Made by a program: the position numbers and the translations under genes. The notes under the pieces were generated by a model that was not told where the DNA came from, ran no database searches, and was given only the letters and a program-made list of their open reading frames with translations. Positions 34,545-41,893 of a stretch of 64,000 nucleotides of DNA are shown here, one piece after another (position 1 is the first letter of the stretch; each line of letters opens with the position of its first letter). The DNA comes from JAFKFI01 sp963795435 (GTDB taxonomy: Bacteria > Pseudomonadota > Alphaproteobacteria > Acetobacterales > Acetobacteraceae). The stretch lies in contig CAWCHV010000009.1 in the NCBI GenBank assembly GCA_963795435.1, positions 1,178,001 through 1,242,000 on the forward strand, given 5' to 3'.

Positions 34545-35084
34545 TCACCACAGTCGTAACGCACAGCTGAGGACGAACATGACCTTGCCGAGATTGAGAC
34601 GACGCCTCTCCAGCTCCTCGACTAATTCATTGAGCTTGCCGCGCAATGCCGCCTTTCGTGCGGCCGGCAGGTCGGAGGCATCGATAATTTCCCGAAGGCG
34701 CGAGATGTAGTGCCGAATTTTGGTCCGCGTGTTGTCCATGAGTTGGACCGAAAGGGATCCACGCGAACGGCGTCCCCGGATGCGAATCCGGGCGACCTCC
34801 CCCTGAACGGCCAGTGAAAACCGGCTAAAGTTCTCGTAGAAACCATTGTCGCTTTCGAGGGTATGTGGCTGGGAAAGGTGGGTGAGGCCGCATTCCACGG
34901 CGACGGAAGAAACCGCCGCCATGTATTGTGCCTGGACGGACTGATCAAAATTGGCCCTCGTGTCTTGGTTACTCATCCGGGTCATGTTCCGGCGGCATAT
35001 CGCCTCGAATTCGACGAAGCACTGTTCATCGTCCTCGGGTAGGTTGTCGAATTCCTCGGCGGAAATCAGTTCGAAATCCATCAC
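34545..35084 (-). CDS. Hypothetical protein, first gene of a two-gene cassette
   Basis: The 179-residue protein has an acidic N-terminus (FELISAEEFDNLPEDDEQCF), a central basic patch and a long C-terminal helical region (ISRLREIIDASDLPAARKAA, then KLNELVEELERRRLNLG). The helical region is followed by a short hydrophobic end, VMFVLSCALRLW, which looks cut short and could be the start of a membrane segment. The helical pattern recalls uncharacterised proteins of mobile regions, but I cannot name a family. It is followed by a small membrane protein. Confidence 0.6.
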   Translation of the reverse strand: MMDFELISAEEFDNLPEDDEQCFVEFEAICRRNMTRMSNQDTRANFDQSVQAQYMAAVSSVAVECGLTHLSQPHTLESDNGFYENFSRFSLAVQGEVARIRIRGRRSRGSLSVQLMDNTRTKIRHYISRLREIIDASDLPAARKAALRGKLNELVEELERRRLNLGKVMFVLSCALRLW

Positions 35085-35189
35085 CAGCCTGTCGAAATCG
35101 ATTTCGCCTGCGCCGAGTCATCCACCCGTGCACCGAGGGCTATTCGCGCTGCGACTCTTGTTCTGCGCCATGCGCTGGGGCCGGCGGTA

Positions 35190-36115
35190 TCACGTCGGCG
35201 CTCCATTCACGTACGGCTTCAGCGCCGCGTACAGCGCGGCGGTCGCCGGCGTCGGCACCCCGAGCTCGCGCCCCAGTGCCACCGCCTTGCCCGCGAGCCA
35301 CGGCAACTCGATGCGGTTGCCGCGCAGCAAATCGACAGCCATCGACGCCATCCCCGTCGCCGGAAACGATTTGACCGCCGCGAGCAACTTGTCCGCGAGA
35401 TCGGGCGCGAGATCGACGCCGCGCGCCCGGCCAACCGCGACCACCTCGTTCATCACCGTCCCATAGAGCCCCCACAGATCGGGATCGTCGCGCAGCTTGC
35501 CGACCGGCAGGCGAGTGACGGCGGTGATGCTGCTCATCGCCACCAGCAGGACGAATTTTTCCCAGAGCGCCCGCTCGATATGGTCGGTGAGCGTCGCGTC
35601 GAACCCGGCCTCGCGGCACAACGCCAGGAACCGCTCGCCGCGCGGGCTGCGCCCGGCCGTCGAGCTCGCCGAATACCAGGCGCTGCAACGCGCCGGTCTG
35701 GCGGATCACGCCGGGGGCCTCGATCGCGGCGCTGACCTGCGCGACGCCGCCCATGACGGCCCGCTTGCCCAGGATCGGGGAAAGACGCTCGCTCGCGTCG
35801 ATGCCGTTCTGCAGCGGGATCACCGCCGTCTCCGGCCCGACGATGGGGCGGATCTGCGCGCCCGCGCTCTCCACGTCCCACAGCTTGACGCAGAACAGGA
35901 TCAGGTCGACCGGGCCGATCGAGGCCGGATCGTCGGTCGCCTGCGCCGGCCGCAGCAGACATCTCGCCGCGTCCGCCCTCGACGCGCAGGCCGTGCTCGC
36001 GCATCGCGGCGAGATGCGCGCCGCGCGCGACGAAGGTGACGTCCGCGCCCGCCTTGGCGAGCGCCGCCCCGAACACGCCGCCGACGCCGCCTGCTCCGAT
36101 CACCGCGATCCGCAT
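35190..36115 (-). pseudogene. 2-dehydropantoate 2-reductase-like gene with two frameshifts
   Basis: Three successive frames give one ApbA/PanE-type reductase. The N-terminal part has IAVIGAGGVGGVFGAALAKA; the middle has SAGAQIRPIVGPETAVIPLQ and GGVAQVSAAIEAPGVIRQTG. The C-terminal part has ERALWEKFVLLVAMSSITAV and GNRIELPWLAGKAV. One extra base near 35960 and one near 35650 break it. Without them it would be 307 residues. The intact enzyme reduces ketopantoate or a related 2-oxo acid with NADPH. Both shifts are single-base gains with no other decay, so sequencing error must be excluded. Confidence 0.85.
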
Positions 36116-36125
36116 GTGCCTGCTC

Positions 36126-36902
36126 CTATGATTTCTGCCGGGGCTGCCCGATCGGCGCCACCTCGCCGGTCAGGCCGGCGAGAACCTCCGCCACGTGCCG
36201 CGCCCGCACCGGGCTGCCCTCGCGGCTCAGACGGCCGGCGATGTTGAGCAGGCAGCCGAGATCGCCCGCGAGCACCGTGCCAGCGCCGGTCGCCGCGATG
36301 TCGCGCGTCTTGTCGGACACCATGCGCACCGAAATCTCGGGATACTTCACGCAGAAGGTGCCGCCGAAGCCGCAGCAGATTTCGGGTTCCGCCATCTCGA
36401 TGATCGTCACCCCCATCGAGCGGAGCAGCCGGCGCGGCTGTTCCTTGATGCCGAGCTCGCGCAGGCCCGAGCAGGCGTCGTGATAGGTCGCGTCGCCGCC
36501 GGTCCACACCCCGGCGACGCTCTCGACCTTCATCACGTCGGTGAGGAAGCTCACCAGCTCGTAGGTGCGCGCGGCGAGCGCGTCGGCGCGGGCGCGCAGG
36601 TTGGGGTCGTCGTCGAACAGATGCGGCATGTGGTGGCGCAGCATCCCGCCGCAGGAGCCGGACGGCACCACCACGTAGTCGTAGCCGCCGAACGCATCGA
36701 GGATGCCGCGCGCGAGGTCGGCGGTCGTGGCGCGGTCGCCCGAGTTGTAGGCCGGCTGGCCGCAGCAGGTCTGCGCGCGCGGCACCTCCACCTGGCAGCC
36801 CGCCTCCTCCAGCAGCTGGATCGCGGCGAAGCCGACGGTGGGGCGGTGCAGATCGACGAGGCAGGTGACGAACAGCGCGACGCGCGGCTTGAGTGCGGGC
36901 AT
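36126..36902 (-). CDS. (Fe-S)-binding CCG-domain protein (LutA/GlcF-like)
   Basis: The 258-residue protein has two CCG domains: EVPRAQTCCGQPAYNSGDRA with VPSGSCGGMLRHH, then DATYHDACSGLRELGI and EICCGFGGTFCVKYPEIS. This is the LutA/YkgE layout, which carries electrons during lactate or glycolate oxidation with LutB and LutC. Neither partner is nearby. The start is ATG 36902, since the upstream frame has no family match. It follows the DNA methyltransferase by 10 bases. Confidence 0.9.
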   Translation of the reverse strand: MPALKPRVALFVTCLVDLHRPTVGFAAIQLLEEAGCQVEVPRAQTCCGQPAYNSGDRATTADLARGILDAFGGYDYVVVPSGSCGGMLRHHMPHLFDDDPNLRARADALAARTYELVSFLTDVMKVESVAGVWTGGDATYHDACSGLRELGIKEQPRRLLRSMGVTIIEMAEPEICCGFGGTFCVKYPEISVRMVSDKTRDIAATGAGTVLAGDLGCLLNIAGRLSREGSPVRARHVAEVLAGLTGEVAPIGQPRQKS

Positions 36903-36912
36903 GGCGGGCAAT

Positions 36913-37728
36913 CTAGGCCCGCGCCATCGCGCTCGCCACTCGCTCGCGCGCGATGGTGAGGTAGGAGGGGTCGAGCTCGATACCGATCCCCCGCGCCCTC
37001 TCCAGCGCCGCCGCGACAATGGTGGTGCCGGTTCCGGCGAAGGGGTCGAGCACGGTCGCGTCCTCCTTGCCGTGCAGGCGGATGCACCAGCGCGGCAGGG
37101 TCACGGGGAAGGTGCCGGGGTGGTGGAACTTCTCGGCGCGGCTCTGCACCGTGTCGTAGGGGATGAACCAGGTGTTGCCCCGACAGCGCAGATCCTGGGC
37201 GTGGCCGCGCCGCGCAATGTTGGACTTGTCCTTGAACGGCACGCCGATCGCGAGCCGGTTCAGCCTCACGTCACCCGAGACCGTCAGGTGAAAGATGTGC
37301 TCGTGGTTGTGGTGCAGGAAACGCTGTCCGCCGATCGGCTTGTAGTGCCCGACCGATGTGTCGCCCGCCGCGATCGACTTGATCCAGGTGATGTGATTCT
37401 GCAGCACGAACACCGGCCGCAGTCGCACGATCAGCTCGAACGGCAGCCAGGGCCGGCTGGAAGAGCCCGAGACGTTGAGGAAGAACGAGCCGCCCGGCTT
37501 CAGCACGCGCCGCACGCCCTCTGCGACCCGCACCATCCAGTGGAGGTACTCGTCCTCCCCGCGACGGTCCCGGTACTGCCGATAGCTCAGCCCGAGATTG
37601 TACGGCGGCGAGGTGACCGCCATGTCCACCGTTCCGGGCGCCATCTCCGCCATGATGGCGATGCAATCGCCGCAGATCAGCCGATGCGGCTCGACCGCGA
37701 TCTCGATCGGGAATGCGAGCTGGTCCAC
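36913..37728 (-). CDS. Solitary site-specific DNA methyltransferase
   Basis: The protein has about 271 residues from a GTG at 37728 (start inferred; an earlier start is blocked because the Tim44-like gene ends just upstream). Motif IV is TSPPYNLG near residue 40 and motif I is VLDPFAGTGTT near residue 235, so the order is that of beta-class enzymes. SPPY favours N4-cytosine, though N6-adenine enzymes with this motif exist. No restriction endonuclease lies nearby, so the role may be regulatory or protective. Confidence 0.87.
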   Translation of the reverse strand: MDQLAFPIEIAVEPHRLICGDCIAIMAEMAPGTVDMAVTSPPYNLGLSYRQYRDRRGEDEYLHWMVRVAEGVRRVLKPGGSFFLNVSGSSSRPWLPFELIVRLRPVFVLQNHITWIKSIAAGDTSVGHYKPIGGQRFLHHNHEHIFHLTVSGDVRLNRLAIGVPFKDKSNIARRGHAQDLRCRGNTWFIPYDTVQSRAEKFHHPGTFPVTLPRWCIRLHGKEDATVLDPFAGTGTTIVAAALERARGIGIELDPSYLTIARERVASAMARA

Positions 37729-37757
37729 CTGCGACCGGCGGCGCTGCGAAAACCGCC

Positions 37758-38424
37758 TCAGGCGCTCCGTGCCGCGATCAGCCGCCAGCTCGGGTCGCGC
37801 GAGGCGAGGTCGCGCTCGAAGGTCCAGAGGTCGGTGATCTCCGTCACCGCGTCGGTGCCGGCGACGATCTGGCCATCCTTCGACAGGGTCGCGTTGATCT
37901 GGTCGGAGACGAAGCGGACCGTGATCGAGGCCAAGGGTGCCGCGCAAATCCGCCTGCTCGATCGTCGCGGCGTGGATGCCGCGGATCTCCGTCTGCTGCG
38001 TCTGCCCGGCCGCCTCGCGCGCGTCGATGGCGGCGACGAAGCCGCGATAGGTGTCGTCGGACAGCAGATTGCGCAGCGAATCCCGATTTCCGGCGGCGAA
38101 CGCCTCGACGATCATGCGGAACGCCTGCTCGGCGCCATCGAGGAAGCGTGCAGGCGCAAAGCTGCGATCCACGCCCTGCATCTGTGTCAGCGTGGCGCCG
38201 AGCGGGCTCGACGGATCGGGCACCGCGCGAGAAGGGGCGGCGGGCAAGGGCTCGGCGCGGCCGTCGATGGTCGGGGCGCCCGGCGCGCCCGTCTGCGGCT
38301 GATAGGGCTGCGGCGGCCGCTCGTAGCCGGTGCGCCGGCCCAGGATGCTGCGCAGGCGCAGCACCAGGAAGCCCGCGATCATCGCGAACAGGACAAGGTC
38401 GATCGGAAATCCGCTAGAGCCCAT
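37758..38424 (-). pseudogene. Tim44-like domain protein with one frameshift
   Basis: From ATG 38424 (AGGGAGAG upstream) the protein has an N-terminal membrane anchor (FPIDLVLFAMIAGFLVLRL), a proline-rich linker and the Tim44 core (FLDGAEQAFRMIVEAFAAGN, NLLSDDTYRGFVAAIDARE). One extra G near 37935 shifts the frame. The alternative frame then continues ITVRFVSDQINATLSKDGQI and ends SWRLIAARSA, giving 221 residues when corrected. TimA-like proteins act at the inner membrane in alphaproteobacteria. Uncorrected, the frame reads into the methyltransferase gene. Confidence 0.87.
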
Positions 38425-38529
38425 AATCACTCTCCCTGGCCTCACAGATAAGGGCGCGGCGGCACTTCCACAACAAATGTCGAGCTACCCGGGATTGCCG
38501 GCGGTCGAACCGACCGGTATTGCCCCTCG

Positions 38530-39084
38530 ATGATCCTGCTGCGGCACGGCCAGAGCGAGTTCAACCTGCACTTCACGGCGAGCCGCCGCGATCCCGGCAT
38601 CCATGACCCGAAGCTCACCGAGCTCGGCCATGCCCAGGCCGAGGCCGCGGCGGAGGCGCTGGCCGGGGAGCGGATCAGCCGGATCATCGTCTCCCCCTAT
38701 ACCCGCGCGCTGCAGACCGCCGACCCCGTCGCGCGGCGGCTCGGGGTGCCGGTGTTCGTCAATCCCGTGGTGCGCGAGCGCTATTCCTTCACCTGCGACA
38801 TCGGCACGCCTCGCACCGAGCTGGAAGCGGCCTGGCCGGAGCACGATTTCACCGCGATCGAGGAGATCTGGTGGCCGTCGGTGGACGAGCCCGGCGCCTC
38901 GATCATCGGCCGCGCCGCCCTGTTCCGCGCCGAGATGGCGGCGCTGCCGGACTGGTCGGACACGCTGGTGGTCAGCCACTGGGGCTTTATCCTGTGCATG
39001 ACCGGGCAGAGCGTGATGAACGGCAATTGGCTGCGCTGCGACCCGACGGCGCCCGCGCCAGAACAGCTCGTCTGGAAGGTCTGA
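38530..39084 (+). CDS. Histidine phosphatase superfamily protein
   Basis: The 184-residue phosphoglycerate-mutase-like enzyme has the catalytic LLRHGQSEFN (phospho-histidine), the second histidine in VVSHWGFIL, and YTRALQTADPVA. It should dephosphorylate a small metabolite or protein; the substrate is unknown. It is divergent from the Tim44-like gene and lies upstream of secB. Confidence 0.92.
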   Translation: MILLRHGQSEFNLHFTASRRDPGIHDPKLTELGHAQAEAAAEALAGERISRIIVSPYTRALQTADPVARRLGVPVFVNPVVRERYSFTCDIGTPRTELEAAWPEHDFTAIEEIWWPSVDEPGASIIGRAALFRAEMAALPDWSDTLVVSHWGFILCMTGQSVMNGNWLRCDPTAPAPEQLVWKV

Positions 39085-39227
39085 GCATCGGCGGCACGGA
39101 GTTGCGTCGGGCGAAGACCGGCATGGCGCGCACGCGCCGGGCGTGCTACCCGCCGCGATGATCCGGCACCCCTCGCGGCGCTGACCGACCCGGCGCCGTC
39201 GTGGCGCGACTGAAACGGAGCCCAACC

Positions 39228-39836
39228 ATGTCCCAGACCTCCCCCGGCCCGCAGACCCAGGCCCAGACGCCGCCGCTGGTCGTGAACATCCAGTATGTGA
39301 AGGACATGTCCTTCGAGGTGCCCAACGCGCCGGCGATCTACACCCAGCTGCGCGCCCAGCCGCAGGTGAACATCAATCTCGACGTCAACGCCCGCCGCAT
39401 CCAGGAGAACCAGCACGTCTACGAGGTGACGCTGATGATCCGCGCCGAGGCGCGCGAGGCGGCGCCGAGCCAACCGGGTGCCGCGCAAGCGAATGTCGCG
39501 CAAGCGAATGTCACGCAGTCAAATGTAGCGCAGTCGGGCAACGGTCAGGGCGGCAACGGCCAGACGGATGGCGGCCAGCCAGCAGCCGGCGCGCCTACCG
39601 TGTTCGTGGCCGAGCTCGCCTATGCCGGCGTCTTCACCCTGAACAACCTGCCGGACAATGCGATCGAGCCGGTGCTGCTGGTCGAGTGCCCGCGCATCCT
39701 GTTCCCGTTCGCCCGCAACATCCTCGCCGACGTCACCCGGGACGGCGGCTTTCCGCCCGTGCTGCTGCAACCGATCGACTTCGTGGCTCTGTGGCAGAGC
39801 CGGCGCCAGCCGGCCGAGGCGACCGCGCAGGCCTGA
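39228..39836 (+). CDS. secB: Protein-export chaperone SecB with a long insert
   Basis: The 202-residue SecB holds preproteins unfolded and passes them to SecA. The core is recognisable: VNIQYVKDMSFEVPNAP, QVNINLDVNARRI, FVAELAYAGVFTL and CPRILFPFARNILADVTRDG, then FPPVLLQPIDF. E. coli SecB has 155 residues. The excess here is mainly a low-complexity insert at about residues 77-122, rich in Ala, Gln, Asn and Gly, between two core strands. The start is ATG 39228 (ACGGAG upstream). Confidence 0.95.
   Translation: MSQTSPGPQTQAQTPPLVVNIQYVKDMSFEVPNAPAIYTQLRAQPQVNINLDVNARRIQENQHVYEVTLMIRAEAREAAPSQPGAAQANVAQANVTQSNVAQSGNGQGGNGQTDGGQPAAGAPTVFVAELAYAGVFTLNNLPDNAIEPVLLVECPRILFPFARNILADVTRDGGFPPVLLQPIDFVALWQSRRQPAEATAQA
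39483..39535 (+). repeat. 15-bp minisatellite inside secB
   Basis: Three full and one partial tandem units of 15 bp (GCGCAAGCGAATGTC, a perfect copy, then two diverged) encode AQANV-AQANV-TQSNV-AQ. The in-frame unit length lets copy number change without disrupting SecB. It forms the first half of the protein's extra loop. Confidence 0.9.
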
Positions 39837-39872
39837 ACGCCGGCGGGCTGCGCGTTGTGGTCCTGGACAGGA

Positions 39873-40793
39873 TCAGTCCAGCACGGGGGCGGGCCAGTGA
39901 AGCGCGTCGCGGATGTCGCGCCGGCTTTCGTGGCAGGCGACGTAGTTCGGACCGGTGAAATCCTCGTCATCGGTCCCGAACGGCCGGAAGGCGACACCCT
40001 CCGGGTAAAGCTTGCCCACCTCGAACCCGCGCTCGGCAAAGAACCGGCAGTAATCCTCGAGGAACTGGCGGGTGCGGACGTTGATCGGGCCGTACTCGAA
40101 CTGCACCAACTCGATGGCGCTCCGGCCAAACGTCTCATCGAAGCCTTGCAGGACGGACAGCTCGGCTCCCTCGACGTCGATCTTGAGAAAGTTGACGCGC
40201 TCCAGCCCGTGTTCGCGCAAATAGGCGTCGCCGGTGGTGATCCGTGCCGTGACCTCGGCCAGCCCGCTTATGCCGTGCTCGGCCGCCGAGACCGCGAACA
40301 CGTCCTCGATGGTGCTGGTCGCGGTGGTGCTCTCCTCGGAAAAGTAGATCGTGATCTCACCCTCGTGGTCGCCAAGTCCTAAGCCGTTGACGACCAGGCG
40401 ATCGGGGAAGGCGGCTGCCGCGTTACTGCGCAACTCCTCGGCGGTGCGCGGCGCGATCTCGAAAGCGTGTACCACTGTGCTCGGCAGGTGCCGGCAGGCG
40501 GCGAGCGCCCAGTCGCCGACATTGGCGCCGACATCCAGCAGGAGGGCGGGCGCGAAGGGGCGCAGGCGCTCCAGCAGGGCTTCCTCGCCATTGCGGCGCA
40601 CGTCGTACTGCTTGTTCTTCCAGGCGAAGGTGGCCTTGCGGCAGAAATCCGCCAGCGCGAGGGTGCCGCTCGCCGAGCGGTCCTGCATGATCTGTCCCGC
40701 CAGCCACGCGCGGTTGCCCGGCCCCATCCTGTCGAGCATCCGGCGGAGCAGGGCGAGGTTGGCCCTCGCGGCCAGGCGGGTCAGGTTGGGCAT
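39873..40793 (-). CDS. FkbM-family methyltransferase
   Basis: The 306-residue SAM-dependent methyltransferase has the SAM loop LLLDVGANVGDWALAACR and the FkbM signature NFLKIDVEGAELSVLQGFDE. FkbM members methylate sugar hydroxyls or natural-product oxygens. No glycan cluster surrounds it, so the acceptor is unknown. Confidence 0.9.
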   Translation of the reverse strand: MPNLTRLAARANLALLRRMLDRMGPGNRAWLAGQIMQDRSASGTLALADFCRKATFAWKNKQYDVRRNGEEALLERLRPFAPALLLDVGANVGDWALAACRHLPSTVVHAFEIAPRTAEELRSNAAAAFPDRLVVNGLGLGDHEGEITIYFSEESTTATSTIEDVFAVSAAEHGISGLAEVTARITTGDAYLREHGLERVNFLKIDVEGAELSVLQGFDETFGRSAIELVQFEYGPINVRTRQFLEDYCRFFAERGFEVGKLYPEGVAFRPFGTDDEDFTGPNYVACHESRRDIRDALHWPAPVLD

Positions 40794-40984
40794 TCGGGGC
40801 GACCGTTCGATGGTGGGGAGCCTGGGATGGCGTTATATGGGCGCCCGCACCCCGTCACAATGTCGCGGCTGACCGTGCGCCTGACGTTTGGCGCGCATCC
40901 CGGAACTTGCACGAAACCGCCACGCCGACGCCACGTTCTGCTGTCTTGCTTGGCATTGAAGCGAGACGATCGGAGACCGCCGCG

Positions 40985-41140
40985 ATGACGGACACGGAGT
41001 ACGCCTGCAAACTCGACGAGCTTGACCGCCTGCTGAACGACCCCGACGTGCCGATGGAGCCGGCCCGGGTGTGGTCGTTGCTGGCCGAATTGTCGCAGCC
41101 TATAGGATTGACCGCCGAGGCCGTTCAGGGCGCCGATTGA
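40985..41140 (+). CDS. Small hypothetical protein, 51 residues
   Basis: The short acidic helical protein contains CKLDELDRLLNDPDVPMEP and VWSLLAELSQ, a pattern of amphipathic helices like small conserved proteins or fragments related to release-factor N-termini. Its 3' end overlaps the convergent tlyA by 16 bases. Coding status is uncertain, but the amino-acid use is plausible. Confidence 0.4.
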   Translation: MTDTEYACKLDELDRLLNDPDVPMEPARVWSLLAELSQPIGLTAEAVQGAD

Positions 41141-41893
41141 GGGTTGGGCTGACGCTCGGCCGCGATCAGGAACTCGCGGTTGCCCTCGGGTCCGGTGATC
41201 GGGCTGTCCGCAACGTCCAGCACGCGCCAGCCCGGCAGTCCCGTCCCACCATGCGCGGACTCGCGCGCACACGGCCTGATGCACCGCCGGATCGCGCACT
41301 ACCCCCTTGCCGCCGACCTGACCGGGTCCGGCCTCGAATTGCGGCTTGATCAGGGCGATGGCCCAGGCGTCCGGGGCGCAGAGCGATAGCGGCGCCGGCA
41401 GCAGGGTCGCGAGGCCGATGAAGCTCGCGTCGCATACCAGGGCTCCGATCGGGTCGGGCACGGCGTCCGCCGTCAGATAGCGGGCATTGGTCCGCTCGTG
41501 GACCACCACGCGCGGGTCGGCGCGCAGCTTCCAGGCGAGCTGCCCGTGTCCGACATCGACGGCGTGCACCCGGGCGGCGCCGTGCGTCAGCAGCACGTCG
41601 GTGAACCCGCCGGTGGAGGCGCCGATGTCGAGGCAGACCCGCCCGGCCGGCGACAGGCCGAAATGCCGCAAGCCGTGTTCAAGCTTGATCCCGCCGCGTG
41701 ACACCCAGGGGTGCGGCTGGCCGCGCACTTCCAGCGGTGCGGCGGGAAGCAGCATCTCGCCCGCCTTGAGCACGCGGCGATCGCCGGAGAACACTTTGCC
41801 TGCCAGGATCAGCGCCTGCGCGCGGGCTCGGCTCTCGGCGAGCCCGCGCTCGAACAGCAGGTGGTCGGCGCGCTGCTTGCCTGCTTCCTTCAC
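41125..41893 (-). pseudogene. tlyA: TlyA rRNA methyltransferase with one frameshift
   Basis: Starting at GTG 41893, the frame has an S4 RNA-binding domain (ADHLLFERGLAESRARAQAL) and a FtsJ/RrmJ-like SAM domain (CLDIGASTGGFTDVLLTHGA, VCDASFIGLATLLPAPL, LIKPQFEAG). An extra G in the GGG near 41255 shifts it. The true end, GWRVLDVADSPITGPEGNRE, lies in the next frame, giving 255 residues when corrected. TlyA methylates 16S and 23S rRNA. The start overlaps the dxs stop by 4 bases (GTGA). A homopolymer error is a likely cause of the break. Confidence 0.9.

Noticed and set aside
36913..37728. A restriction-modification system
   Set aside because: No endonuclease-like gene lies within several kilobases on either side of the methyltransferase.
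36913..38445. A genuine Tim44-methyltransferase fusion protein
   Set aside because: The missing Tim44 C-terminus is present in the next frame with its own stop, so the join is made by one extra base.
39483..39535. Short tandem repeats as a CRISPR-like array
   Set aside because: Units are contiguous without spacers, in frame within secB, and encode a simple peptide repeat.
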